Part shown: one piece after another, positions 12,723-22,018 of the stretch
Layout of the letters: the number at the start of each line of letters is the position of its first letter
Position numbering within the stretch: position 1 is the stretch's first letter
Assembly (NCBI GenBank): GCA_030537525.1
Contig: JAUNVU010000005.1
Span: 1-64,000, forward strand
Reading direction: 5' to 3'
DNA length: 64,000 nucleotides
Origin: Eubacteriales bacterium
GTDB taxonomy: Bacteria > Bacillota > Clostridia > Saccharofermentanales > DTU023
The notes under the pieces: generated by a model
Databases searched by the model: none
Told to the model about the DNA's origin: nothing
Seen by the model: only the letters and a program-made list of their open reading frames with translations
Program-made: the position numbers and the translations under genes

Positions 12723-14663
12723 ATGAGAGAAATAACGGCAGAACAGCAAGCGGCAAAATACGCCAATTTCCTGGCTAACAAGTCCGCCATAGCCGAAGAT
12801 ATAGATAAAGAGGTCAAGGCCGTCGGCACCCTCATCCGCCAGGGTGAGCGCGACGGTCTGGTGCTCTTAGATCGTCGTCACCCCGACTTCGGGCGCGAAA
12901 TCTACATTCCAAATAATAAATTGAATGGCGCTCCATACGGCCTCAAGGTCCTGGTTGAAATCCAAGGCTACGATCCCGCCCACGGAGCAATTGTCGAGGT
13001 CATCGGCAGCCCCGAGCAAAATGATGCCAGGATGCTTTCGGTTATCCTGGACTTTGGCCTCGAAGCTAAGTATCCCGAGGCAGGCCTGAAGCAGGTGGCA
13101 GATCTCCCATCTGAGCTCAAGCCAGAACTCATTGAGGAGGAGCTGAGGGCTGGCCGCCAAGATCTGCGAGCTCTTGAAACCATCACTATAGATGGCCTAG
13201 ATGCGAAGGACTTAGATGATGCCATCTCCCTCACTAAAGAAGGGGAGAACTTTCGTCTGTATGTCCACATTGCCGACGTCAGTCACTATGTAACGTCTGG
13301 CAGCGACTTGGACTATATCGCTCTCGCTCGCGGTAATTCTGTCTACCTCGTGGACCGCGTCCTTCCCATGCTGCCGCCGAAGCTGTCCAATGGTCTCTGC
13401 TCCTTGAACCCCCAGGTTCCACGCCTGGCTTTTACCGCAGAAATGCTCTTTAGCCCAGCGGGCGAACGTCTGGACTTCAGGCTCTACCCCTCCCTCATCC
13501 AATCGGATCATCGGGGCGATTACACAGAGATCCACGAGGGTACTTATCCTCCTAAATATCGTAAATTGCTTGAGAATATGTACGCCTTGGCCGAGCTTCT
13601 CCACAGCAGACGGCGGGCTCGCGGCTCACTGGACTTCGACTTCCCTGAGACGGTAGTCGAACTAGACAGCAAGGGCCAGCCTATCGATATTGGCATAGCT
13701 GAAAACAATGCAGCACACGCTCTTATCGAGGCCTTTATGGTGGCCGCCAATGAGGCTGTTGCTGACTTCGGCCAAGCACACAAGCTCCCCCTCATCTACC
13801 GCGTGCACGAGGACCCAGATCTCGAACGCCTTCAGGCTTTAAAAGAGCTCTTGCAGAGCAAGAATATCAAGTTGAAGCTTGGCGACAAGGTCCGGCCGAA
13901 GGACTTGCAGCGCGTCTTGAAGCAAATTCGAGGTCGAGAGGATGCCGAAACTCTCTCCTACTTACTTCTACGCTCTTTGGCAAAAGCCGAATACGCCCCG
14001 CTCAACCTCGGCCACTTCGGCTTGGCTTCTAAGTCGTATTTGCATTTCACCGCACCAATTCGCCGCTATGCTGACTTGCACTGTCATCGCGTCTTGAAGC
14101 GTTATCTCGCGAACAAGCAAGATAAGAGCGGCGAGCTCAAGCCCCTAACGGGTCAGATTGCTGCCCAGGTCTCCGCCACTGAGCGCCAGGCCATAGAGGC
14201 CGAACGTGCCTCTGTCGACTTGAAGATCTGTGAATTCTACGCCAATAAATTGGGAGAGGTCTTTAGGGCGAAGATCACTGGCTTTAGCCCCATGGCCTTC
14301 TATGCCAGAATGGAAAACAGCGCGGAGGGCACAGTCTTATACAGTGAATTGCCAGGCTACTACACTTTCGACGAACGTCTAATTCAAGCTGTTGGGCCCA
14401 AAGGTCGCCGTCTGAAGATCGGCGATGAACTCGCCATGCAGCTACTGAGAGTGGATCTGACCAGGCGCTTCCTCGACTTTCGGCCGACGAAGTTTTATAC
14501 TGGCGAGCTAGCTGGTAAAGAAATTAAACCGACCAGCAGACACCGTGCTGAGAAGAGCTTGAAGAAGCAAAAGAAGGTCAAGCGCGGCAGAAAGCAGCAG
14601 ACGAAGAAGAAGCGTGGCAAGCCGCGCCGTGGCGGCATCAAGAAATTTAAACGACAAAGGTAG
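12723..14663 (+). CDS. rnr: Ribonuclease R
   Basis: A 646-residue RNB-family 3'-5' exoribonuclease. The catalytic segment DGLDAKDLDDAISL is near residues 156-169, with the other RNB motifs (HYVTSGSDLDYIALARG, the CSLNP stretch, HFTAPIRRYADLHCHR) further on, then an S1 domain and a very basic C-terminal tail (about 605-646) rich in K and R. It is shorter than the usual 700-800 residues and lacks an N-terminal helix-turn-helix. The start is the ATG at 12723, five bases after AAGGAG; a TTG at 12699 is also open but has no such site. secG and smpB, its frequent partners, are not adjacent. mtaB follows after two bases. Confidence 0.95.
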   Translation: MREITAEQQAAKYANFLANKSAIAEDIDKEVKAVGTLIRQGERDGLVLLDRRHPDFGREIYIPNNKLNGAPYGLKVLVEIQGYDPAHGAIVEVIGSPEQNDARMLSVILDFGLEAKYPEAGLKQVADLPSELKPELIEEELRAGRQDLRALETITIDGLDAKDLDDAISLTKEGENFRLYVHIADVSHYVTSGSDLDYIALARGNSVYLVDRVLPMLPPKLSNGLCSLNPQVPRLAFTAEMLFSPAGERLDFRLYPSLIQSDHRGDYTEIHEGTYPPKYRKLLENMYALAELLHSRRRARGSLDFDFPETVVELDSKGQPIDIGIAENNAAHALIEAFMVAANEAVADFGQAHKLPLIYRVHEDPDLERLQALKELLQSKNIKLKLGDKVRPKDLQRVLKQIRGREDAETLSYLLLRSLAKAEYAPLNLGHFGLASKSYLHFTAPIRRYADLHCHRVLKRYLANKQDKSGELKPLTGQIAAQVSATERQAIEAERASVDLKICEFYANKLGEVFRAKITGFSPMAFYARMENSAEGTVLYSELPGYYTFDERLIQAVGPKGRRLKIGDELAMQLLRVDLTRRFLDFRPTKFYTGELAGKEIKPTSRHRAEKSLKKQKKVKRGRKQQTKKKRGKPRRGGIKKFKRQR

Positions 14664-14665
14664 AG

Positions 14666-16009
14666 ATGTTTCGAGTAGCGTTCCAGACCCTAGGCTGCAA
14701 AACCAACCACTATGAGTCGCAGAGCCTAGCCCAGAGATTTAACGAGGCCGGATTTACACTCGTCCCGAGTGATGCCGAGGCCGATTTAATGATTTTAAAT
14801 TCTTGTACGGTAACCCATGAGGCAGGCCGCAAATGTGAGCAGCAACTCAGGCGATACCGGAGAAATTTTCCGCGGGCAAAAATTGCTGTCATGGGCTGCC
14901 ATTCACAATTAAAGGATCTAGGCCACTTAGTAGATTTCCAGCGTGGGGTCATGGCTCGTCTCGATATTTTGAGCTGGGCGAAAGAACTAAGAGCTGAGAT
15001 TACTGGCGAACACGCCCTTGAGCACCTCACCGAAGCCGAGACACAGTCTTCTGCAGCCTCGCAAAATAAAATTGGCGTCGCGCGAGGTCGCGAATTTGAG
15101 AGCCTCGGCTTGCTATCTGAACCTGGTGCAACACGCGCCGTCTTAAAAATTCAAGACGGCTGTGAACTCTACTGTACTTACTGTGCCATCTGCCTGGCGC
15201 GAGGGCCTGTGCGCTCGCGAGCAAGAACTGAGATTTTTGCCGAGGCCAAGCAGCTGGCAGAGAGCGGGATTCAAGAAATTGTCCTAACTGGCATTCACCT
15301 CTGTTCCTTTGAATTGGATAAGGGACGTGACAGCCTGGCTTTGGCTGAATTAATTGAAGAGCTGGCTGCCATCGACGGTATTGAGCGCATCCGTCTGGGT
15401 TCCCTCGAGCCAAAGAGCATGACAGACGAAGTGCTCACCCGCCTAGCAAGTGTCAAGCAACTCTGTCCTCACTTCCACCTTTCCTTGCAGAGTGGCTCAG
15501 ATACTGTCTTAAAAAGAATGCGCAGACAGTACACGGCTGCAGAGTATCGGAGTCGGGTGGAGAAGATTCGCGAACTCTTCACGAGGCCTGCAATTACCAC
15601 AGACCTCATGGTGGCCTTCCCTGAAGAAACTGAGGAGGAGCATCAGGAGAGCATGCAATACATCCGTGAACTGGAGCTTGCTAGACTCCATATTTTCCGC
15701 TATTCACCGCGGGCCAAGACAGCCGCAGCTCGCTGGCCACAGGTGCCTGTCGAAATTGGCAAGGCGCGAGCTAAAGAGGCTCAAGCCGTGGCTGATTTTC
15801 TCCTCCATAAATTCCTCGTCAAGAATTTCCAAGCAAGACTGTCACTTCTTTTAGAAGAGGAGATCCACGGACATTGGGAGGGCTATAGCGAAAATTATAT
15901 TCGTTGCCGTCTGCTAGATTCCGATAAGGAGTATAAGAGAGGTGAAATTATCGAGGTGGAAGCCGTCGATATTCAGAGCGATATTCTGCTCGTAAAACGT
16001 GCCTTATGA
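14666..16009 (+). CDS. mtaB: tRNA t6A37 methylthiotransferase MtaB
   Basis: A 447-residue radical-SAM methylthiotransferase that converts t6A37 to ms2t6A37 in tRNAs reading ANN codons. The N-terminal UPF0004 domain binds one 4Fe-4S cluster through Cys in TLGCKTN, NSCTV and GCHSQ. The radical SAM cluster motif CELYCTYC is at C166, C170 and C173. A TRAM-like C-terminal domain ends the protein. Start two bases after rnr, so the two genes form an operon. The MtaB subfamily name rests on the FQTLGCKTN start; the MiaB paralogue is less likely. Confidence 0.93.
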   Translation: MFRVAFQTLGCKTNHYESQSLAQRFNEAGFTLVPSDAEADLMILNSCTVTHEAGRKCEQQLRRYRRNFPRAKIAVMGCHSQLKDLGHLVDFQRGVMARLDILSWAKELRAEITGEHALEHLTEAETQSSAASQNKIGVARGREFESLGLLSEPGATRAVLKIQDGCELYCTYCAICLARGPVRSRARTEIFAEAKQLAESGIQEIVLTGIHLCSFELDKGRDSLALAELIEELAAIDGIERIRLGSLEPKSMTDEVLTRLASVKQLCPHFHLSLQSGSDTVLKRMRRQYTAAEYRSRVEKIRELFTRPAITTDLMVAFPEETEEEHQESMQYIRELELARLHIFRYSPRAKTAAARWPQVPVEIGKARAKEAQAVADFLLHKFLVKNFQARLSLLLEEEIHGHWEGYSENYIRCRLLDSDKEYKRGEIIEVEAVDIQSDILLVKRAL

Positions 16010-16011
16010 AC

Positions 16012-16039
16012 TTGAGAATTATAATTATTTACTTAAAAT
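16012..16039 (+). promoter_or_regulatory. Promoter of the sugar ABC operon
   Basis: TTGAGA (16012-16017), a 16-base spacer and TAAAAT (16034-16039), immediately after the mtaB stop codon. Confidence 0.6.
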
Positions 16040-16048
16040 AATAATAAG

Positions 16049-16066
16049 ACCGTCTGCTTAGACGGT
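16049..16066 (+). promoter_or_regulatory. Inverted repeat near the start of the sugar ABC transcript
   Basis: ACCGTCT-GCTT-AGACGGT is a perfect 7-bp inverted repeat at about +3 to +20 from the predicted promoter. There is no T run behind it. It may be an operator or a 5' stabilising hairpin. I cannot tell which from sequence. Confidence 0.5.
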
Positions 16067-16088
16067 AATTATTCATAAGGAGATAATT

Positions 16089-17459
16089 ATGAAAGCAAAA
16101 TTATCATTACTACTAGCTCTGGTACTCGCCTTTACGCTAGTCTTCAGCGCTTGCGACAACAAGAAGCAGAACGAAGCCGATGGCGACGAACCCGTAAGCG
16201 ATGCACCAGTTGGTGACACACAAGAAGATGCTAGTACTGGTGTTGGCCCAGCCGGTAAGATTACAGTTCAAGTCGAAGAGGCCTGGTTGCCGCATTATGA
16301 AGCTGCAGCAGCTAGAGTCAAGGAAGCCTATCCAGATGTTGAAATTGAATTCATCACTGTCGGTTCTTTCGACCACTTAGATACTATTGATAGCACCGAT
16401 GTTATGAATCCGGACGTCGCCGACGTCTATGCCTACCCTCTAGATCGCCTAGTGAATCTAGCTGACAAGGAAGCTCTTGCCGCCTTCGATGCTCCAGCCC
16501 TGGCGCAAGAAGTCGGTGGTTTCGACAACTTCGATAACGGCATTGGAGCCGCTCTCAAGCTCGGTGACAATTACTTCGGAATTCCCTACAATATCGAGAC
16601 TCTAGTCATCTTCGCCAATGAGGCGAATGCTGCCGCTGAGGGCATCGATCTCAGCCAGCCACTGGAGATCACTACTGTTACTAAGCCTGAAACAGCCTTG
16701 CTGCCAATCTTTGACGCTTGGTTCGGCGTAGCTCTAACCAACAGTGCGAAGGTTGAACTACTTGGTAAAGAAGGTGAGAATCAGTTCTTCTCCGACCTCG
16801 CCAAGCCCTGGGCAGAATTAAGCCCCGAACACCAGTCCTTCATCGAAGGTATCTTCAACTACTGGAAGCTGAACTTCGAAGCCAATACCCCACTCTTTGA
16901 CGCTGAGTCAGGCCGGGGCTACATCGATGACAAATTCCGTTCTGGCAATGGTGGTGTCGTCCGTCTCGGCGGTCCATGGGAAATCAATGCTGTCAAGGAA
17001 TTGACCAATGATGGTGCCGACCTCGGCATTTACCCCATCAGCCAAGTTACCTTAAACGGTCAGCCTCTAGCTCACTGGCAGGGCGGCTGGGCACTCGGCA
17101 TCAATTCACGCTGCGAGGCAGAGCCTGAAAAATTAGCTCTCGCCAAGGCCATGATCGCCGAACTCATCAATCCAGCACACGCTGTAGAACTCTTCCAGGC
17201 TACTGGTAAGATCCTCGAGAACGCCGGCGTGGATATCTACATGAATTCCGAACTCGATGAGATCGACAAGAAAACCATCGAGGCAGTCATCAATTCTTAC
17301 AAGGACGCCGTCAATAGACCACTCTTCAGAGAATGGGGTGAGGTCTGGGATACCTATAAGAATGCCGTACTTTCCTGGAATAGCGTAAAACCAGCAACAC
17401 CAGAAGAAGCCTATACACAATTAGAAGCATCCTTTAAGTCGCTATTAGAGCGTCATTAA
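16089..17459 (+). CDS. Sugar ABC transporter substrate-binding lipoprotein (maltose type)
   Basis: A 456-residue extracellular solute-binding protein of family 1. A signal peptide (1-21) ends before C22 (VFSAC), so it should be a lipoprotein, and a Gly/Asp/Glu-rich linker follows. The mature part has the family pattern, with NIETLVIFANEANA, VVRLGGPWEINAV and GGWALGIN towards the C-terminus, typical of maltose/maltodextrin-binding proteins. AAGGAG lies seven bases before the ATG. It is first in the operon and is followed by a terminator, which would give more binding protein than permease. The exact sugar is not evident. Confidence 0.9.
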   Translation: MKAKLSLLLALVLAFTLVFSACDNKKQNEADGDEPVSDAPVGDTQEDASTGVGPAGKITVQVEEAWLPHYEAAAARVKEAYPDVEIEFITVGSFDHLDTIDSTDVMNPDVADVYAYPLDRLVNLADKEALAAFDAPALAQEVGGFDNFDNGIGAALKLGDNYFGIPYNIETLVIFANEANAAAEGIDLSQPLEITTVTKPETALLPIFDAWFGVALTNSAKVELLGKEGENQFFSDLAKPWAELSPEHQSFIEGIFNYWKLNFEANTPLFDAESGRGYIDDKFRSGNGGVVRLGGPWEINAVKELTNDGADLGIYPISQVTLNGQPLAHWQGGWALGINSRCEAEPEKLALAKAMIAELINPAHAVELFQATGKILENAGVDIYMNSELDEIDKKTIEAVINSYKDAVNRPLFREWGEVWDTYKNAVLSWNSVKPATPEEAYTQLEASFKSLLERH

Positions 17460-17467
17460 GAGATAAC

Positions 17468-17494
17468 GGGGGCAGCTTTGTCTGCCCCTTTTTT
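17468..17494 (+). terminator. Intra-operon terminator after the sugar-binding protein
   Basis: GGGGCAG (17469-17475) pairs with CTGCCCC (17482-17488) around six bases, followed by six T residues. It divides the binding-protein gene from the permease genes. Confidence 0.85.
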
Positions 17495-17496
17495 AT

Positions 17497-17895
17497 ATGC
17501 CGAAACAATTTAGTCGCCAATTAATATTCTTTCTTTGTCTGACGGCCTTGTTAATCCTCGTCAATGTCGCCGAACTCTTCTATAGTTTGGCAAGCGAGGA
17601 TTACTCCCAGCTTGGAGCAGATGCCACAGAGGTCTTCGAAGCTGTACGCACCTATCTCTTGATCGATTTTTGGTTCAGGACAATCGGCCTCATCGGACTC
17701 TCTGTATACGCCTTTTATTACTGGCCGAAGAGACAGTTTTCTAGGGTGGCAAAATTAGTTTTCGTCTTAATACTCATCTACACAATGGGTATCAATATCT
17801 ATCAGAGCAGCAAGCCTCTGCTCTTTAGAATTTTAAATATTGTATTGACAGCTGGCTTGCTATATTACCAGGCTTTTGCCTTAGAGGAGAAGTGA
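17497..17895 (+). CDS. Small four-span membrane protein in the sugar ABC operon
   Basis: A 132-residue protein with four membrane segments (about 8-26, 52-75, 82-102 and 107-127). I do not recognise the family. Its ATG lies three bases after the T run of the terminator and has no Shine-Dalgarno site, so expression may depend on read-through or a start I cannot define. The MalF-like gene begins two bases after its stop, so it is part of the transporter operon. An accessory role in the permease is an inference. Confidence 0.6.
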   Translation: MPKQFSRQLIFFLCLTALLILVNVAELFYSLASEDYSQLGADATEVFEAVRTYLLIDFWFRTIGLIGLSVYAFYYWPKRQFSRVAKLVFVLILIYTMGINIYQSSKPLLFRILNIVLTAGLLYYQAFALEEK

Positions 17896-17896
17896 T

Positions 17897-19975
17897 ATGG
17901 GCTATCGGCTACATGTCTATGACGAGCTTAATCGACCGTATGAGCGCAAGAACCTCTATCTCAGAGAACTTGCCGAAATTGACGAAGCGCTCGCCGAGAA
18001 GCGAGGTGATGCTGCGGAGCTCAAGGCCAGGCGGCACGAGCTGATTAAGCAGAAGAAGGATCATCCCTATATACAGAAACTAGCAGCTGCGAAGGCAGCC
18101 GAGCAACAGAAACTCAAGGAAATTCGGGCCAAGAAGCAATCTTTCAAGGCCACCGACTACCATTCGAAAACTTTGGCACGCTGGGCCTACGAGCTCTATG
18201 AGGCGAAGGAGCATGAGAAATTCTACAAGCCATTAAGAGAGCTCTCCTACGACTTCGAGCTCGCCTACCTAGCAGCCACGACCAAGCTCTCACGCCTACC
18301 CGCCATGATCGCTCACCAGGAGGATCTGGAAGTTCAAAAAGAGGCGTTAGAGGAGGCCTTGGCGAAGGCCAAGAAGGAACCCAGAGAGCCTATTGCGCAG
18401 GCTATCGCCAAACGTATTGAAGAGCTCAAGGCGACTTCTGAAGCGGAACGCAAGAAGATTAAAGAGCTGCACCGCACAAGGCAGATTTCGACCAAGGCCT
18501 ATAAGAATAAGCTCGGTCAAATTAAGCGTGCGGAGTCTGAGGAGGTCAGCACGGCTAAATCTACTCTAGACCCTGTTTTCAGACTTTCTGACCAGCTGAA
18601 AAATATTCGACACCACATCAAGACAGATCCTCAAGCAAAAGAACGCGTTCTGCAGTCCGATATCTCGGATATACGCCGTCGCAGTCCCGTAGAAACTGAA
18701 CTTACGAGTCCGTGGCGAGCCTATGTAACTGCTCCACTGCCTGGCCTCGGTCAATTACTAAACAAGCAGTATTACAAGGCTGCTTTCTTCTTCCTACTCT
18801 CACTGCTAGTCTATGGCATCAATATCCCCTACGTCTTCGGTAAGCACAATTACCGTGGCGACGGACTGGCTGGACTAATCGGCTTGGCTGCTGGCAAGTC
18901 GAGAGTGGACCGCTCCATTATCTTCATGATCGAAGGTATTTTGGCCCTCTTCCTCTTGATTTTCGCCATAGTTATACTTTATCTTTCCTTCCGCGATGTC
19001 TTGAAGGTAGAGCGTGATAAGATCAAGGGAGTCAGGCCTTACAACTACTTTGAAACGAAGAAGCTGATTTCGCGAAAGGGCTTCCCCTATATCGTCTCTT
19101 TACCTGCCCTTGTGCTGATCGTCTTCATCGTCATGGTGCCGATTATGTCGACCATTCTGATCTCCTTTACTAATTACGATCCCCAACATCAGTCGAAATT
19201 TGTCTGGACGGGTATTGCCAACTATAAGGAGATCTTCCTCGGCCGTGGCGTTGCTGGCGGCCCCTTCTGGCACATTCTTGGCTGGACTCTGCTCTGGACG
19301 GCAGGCGCCACAACCTTAGCCATTGCCGTCGGCTTCTTCCTCTCACTGCTCGTCCATCAAGACCGCGTCCGTGGCAAGAAGATCTTCCGAACGATTTACC
19401 TCTTGCCCTGGGCTGTACCGGCCTTTATCACGATCATGATGTTCTCCATCATGTTCTCACCAGGTGGCCCGCTTGCAGATATTTTAGAGAGTATTTTGGG
19501 CTATCCCTTTAATGTTAAGAACAGCACTTCGGCAACCCGAGTGGTCTTGATTCTCTTGCAGACCTGGCTCGGTTCAGCCTATGTCTTCATGCTCTCAACG
19601 GGTGTCTTGCAAGGCATCTCAAGTGATCTCTATGAGGCTGCTCACATCGACGGCGCAAGTCCTTTCCAGCAGGTTACGAAAATCACTATTCCGCTGGTTC
19701 TCTATCGCACGGCTCCGCTCTTGATCGGTCAATACACCTTCAACTTCAACAACTTCTCGATCATTCACCTCTTTAACGGTGGCGGTCCCTTTAATCCTGC
19801 GAAATACGGTAATATAGCAGGTTCTTCGGACCTCCTGATCTCCTATATCTACAAGCTAACCATAGTCAAGAACTACCAGGCCATAGGTGCGGCAATCACC
19901 ATTGTCGTCTCGCTATTCTTGCTCTTGTTCACCTGGATTGGCTACAAGAACAGCAAGGCCTTCAAGGAGAATTAA
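17897..19975 (+). CDS. Sugar ABC permease MalF-like with a long coiled-coil N-terminus
   Basis: A 692-residue MalF-type inner-membrane permease. The C-terminal half (about 395-690) is a normal MalF core with FTNYDP, LPWAVPAF and the coupling EAA loop EAAHIDGASPFQQVTKITIP near 580-600. The N-terminal 270 residues are soluble, very rich in K, E, A and R in heptad-like runs and predicted by eye to be coiled coil. Residues 272-360 add a glycine-rich, DUF5683-like membrane part (PLPGLGQLLNKQYYKAAFFF). Ordinary MalF proteins have 290-510 residues. GAGGAG precedes the ATG. The partners are MalG next and the shared ATPase. Confidence 0.9.
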   Translation: MGYRLHVYDELNRPYERKNLYLRELAEIDEALAEKRGDAAELKARRHELIKQKKDHPYIQKLAAAKAAEQQKLKEIRAKKQSFKATDYHSKTLARWAYELYEAKEHEKFYKPLRELSYDFELAYLAATTKLSRLPAMIAHQEDLEVQKEALEEALAKAKKEPREPIAQAIAKRIEELKATSEAERKKIKELHRTRQISTKAYKNKLGQIKRAESEEVSTAKSTLDPVFRLSDQLKNIRHHIKTDPQAKERVLQSDISDIRRRSPVETELTSPWRAYVTAPLPGLGQLLNKQYYKAAFFFLLSLLVYGINIPYVFGKHNYRGDGLAGLIGLAAGKSRVDRSIIFMIEGILALFLLIFAIVILYLSFRDVLKVERDKIKGVRPYNYFETKKLISRKGFPYIVSLPALVLIVFIVMVPIMSTILISFTNYDPQHQSKFVWTGIANYKEIFLGRGVAGGPFWHILGWTLLWTAGATTLAIAVGFFLSLLVHQDRVRGKKIFRTIYLLPWAVPAFITIMMFSIMFSPGGPLADILESILGYPFNVKNSTSATRVVLILLQTWLGSAYVFMLSTGVLQGISSDLYEAAHIDGASPFQQVTKITIPLVLYRTAPLLIGQYTFNFNNFSIIHLFNGGGPFNPAKYGNIAGSSDLLISYIYKLTIVKNYQAIGAAITIVVSLFLLLFTWIGYKNSKAFKEN

Positions 19976-19976
19976 G

Positions 19977-20918
19977 ATGACAGATAATAAGCGAAATACA
20001 GAACAAGCAGTGGCAAAAATCCAGAGAAAGAAGCTCTCTCGCAAGGAGAAGCTCTATCTTTCAGATAAACCGCCTCTGACTACAACAGGCCTGATTCTCT
20101 TGATCATCTCCTACGCCATACTCATTGCTTGGGCGATCATCATTCTTTGGCCGCTTTATCAAATGACTACAGCTGCCCTAAACGGCTCACTTGGACGCTA
20201 CATCTCACTGGGCAGCACCTTCACCTTCTCATTGAAGCATTTCAAAACATTATTTAACGAGACCCACTTCCTGCTCTGGACGAAGAATACCCTCTTCATC
20301 GCCATCTCGACAGCACTGTTGACGCTAGTGGTAGTCTCCTTTACTGGTTATGCCTATTCGCGCTACCGCTTTAAGGGTAGAAAGGCCTCCTTGATGGCAA
20401 TTATGTTGATTCAGACAATCCCGGCTTTTGCCGGAATTACGGCCTACTACACTATCCACTCGATAGTTGCCTCCCTCGTGCCTGGCTTCTCTAGGCAGAT
20501 CTGGCTAATCATGATCTATGCCGCTGGCGGTATTGCTGGTAATACCTTCATCTTGAAGGGTTACATAGATGGTATTTCGAGCGAATTGGACGATGCGGCG
20601 AGAATTGACGGCTGTAGTAATTTTCAAGTCTACCGCCTGATCATCATGCCGATTGCACGACCGATGCTAGCGATCATTGCACTCTGGTCGTTTATTGGGC
20701 CCTTCCTCGACTTCCTACTGCCCAAGATTCTCTTGACGGATCCCAAGCAGTATACACTCGCCACAGGGCTCTTCACCTTGATCAGCGATATGCGGCATAT
20801 GCAGCAACCTGTATTTGCCGCTGGCGGACTGCTGACTGCCGTGCCGATCATCATTCTCTTCATCAGCTTGCAGAAACAATTAGTATCTGGCCTGGCTAAG
20901 GGCTCAGTTAAGGGTTAG
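19977..20918 (+). CDS. Sugar ABC permease MalG-like
   Basis: A 313-residue MalG-type permease with six membrane segments, the EAA loop EFDDAARIDG-like motif (SSELDDAARIDGCSNFQVYR) near residues 201-220. The N-terminal 40 residues are cytoplasmic and basic. ATG at 19977 follows GGAGAATTAAG; a larger frame from 19887 lies inside the MalF gene and is not the start. It pairs with the MalF-like protein. Confidence 0.93.
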   Translation: MTDNKRNTEQAVAKIQRKKLSRKEKLYLSDKPPLTTTGLILLIISYAILIAWAIIILWPLYQMTTAALNGSLGRYISLGSTFTFSLKHFKTLFNETHFLLWTKNTLFIAISTALLTLVVVSFTGYAYSRYRFKGRKASLMAIMLIQTIPAFAGITAYYTIHSIVASLVPGFSRQIWLIMIYAAGGIAGNTFILKGYIDGISSELDDAARIDGCSNFQVYRLIIMPIARPMLAIIALWSFIGPFLDFLLPKILLTDPKQYTLATGLFTLISDMRHMQQPVFAAGGLLTAVPIIILFISLQKQLVSGLAKGSVKG

Positions 20919-20932
20919 AAAGATAGGTTCAC

Positions 20933-22018
20933 ATGGAAATTAAATTGGTAAATGTTGGCAAAAAATACGAAGGCCGCGAAAACTTCACCATCCGTCACAT
21001 CAATCTCGAAATTGATGACAAGGATTTTTGTGTCATCTTGGGTCCATCTGGCTGCGGTAAGTCTACACTTCTCCGCATGATCGCCGGTCTCAACTCTATT
21101 ACTGAGGGCGAGATGTATTTTGGCGACCGCCTGATCAATAAGGTCGAGCCGAAGGACAGAGACATAGCCATGGTCTTCCAATCCTATGCTCTCTATCCCC
21201 ATATGACAGTCTACGACAATATGGCCTTCTCGCTTGCCATGCGCAAGGAGCGCAAGGAAGTCATCCACGAAAGGGTTATGGAGGCGGCTGAGATCTTGCA
21301 GATTACCGACTACCTCTATTCCAGACCGTCGGATATCTCTGGTGGTCAGCGGCAGCGCGTAGCCCTCGGTCGCGCCATGGTTCGCAAGCCCTCAGTCTTC
21401 TTGATGGACGAACCACTGTCCAACCTAGATGCGAAGCTGCGCGAACATATGAGAGTTGAACTGGTCAGATTGCATAAGTCGCTAAATACGACTTCAATCT
21501 ACGTCACCCATGACCAGACCGAGGCGATGACTATGGCCACGCGTATTGTGCTCTTAAACGACGGTCAGATTCAGCAGGTTGGTAAGCCTGAAGAATTCTA
21601 CAATCGTCCCGCCAATCTCTTCGTCGCTGGCTTCATCGGTTCACCCACTATGAATACCTTTTCTGGTCACTATCGAAACGGAAAATTTATCTCCGAAAAT
21701 GAGAATATTATTGTGACGCCAAATGCCGAAGACCAAGCAGCACTTGCGCCTTTCGAAGGCAAGGCCGTCCACCTGGGAATCCGCAGTGAGCGCTTCCTCT
21801 CTGGCGAAGGCGACGATGGTAAAATTAAGGCAAACGTAGAGGTTGTTGAAATGCTTGGAAAGGAAAAGCTACTCTACTGTAAATTGAGTGACGGCTCTGA
21901 GTGTACCATCTCACAGCCTGGCTACTTCGAATATGCACCAGACGAAATTCACAACTTCCATCTGGACAAGGATGGTCTCCACTTCTTTGACAGCGAGAGC
22001 AGCGAACGAATCAATTGA
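20933..22018 (+). CDS. Sugar ABC ATP-binding protein (UgpC/MsmX/MalK type)
   Basis: A 361-residue ATPase energising the MalFG-type permease. Walker A GPSGCGKST (37-45), signature ISGGQRQRV near 134-142, Walker B VFLMDEP near 153-159 and the H-loop in YVTHDQTEAM, followed by a C-terminal TOBE/OB regulatory domain. ATPases of this class can serve several sugar transporters. Its stop codon TGA shares bases with the TTG start of msrAB. Confidence 0.95.
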   Translation: MEIKLVNVGKKYEGRENFTIRHINLEIDDKDFCVILGPSGCGKSTLLRMIAGLNSITEGEMYFGDRLINKVEPKDRDIAMVFQSYALYPHMTVYDNMAFSLAMRKERKEVIHERVMEAAEILQITDYLYSRPSDISGGQRQRVALGRAMVRKPSVFLMDEPLSNLDAKLREHMRVELVRLHKSLNTTSIYVTHDQTEAMTMATRIVLLNDGQIQQVGKPEEFYNRPANLFVAGFIGSPTMNTFSGHYRNGKFISENENIIVTPNAEDQAALAPFEGKAVHLGIRSERFLSGEGDDGKIKANVEVVEMLGKEKLLYCKLSDGSECTISQPGYFEYAPDEIHNFHLDKDGLHFFDSESSERIN

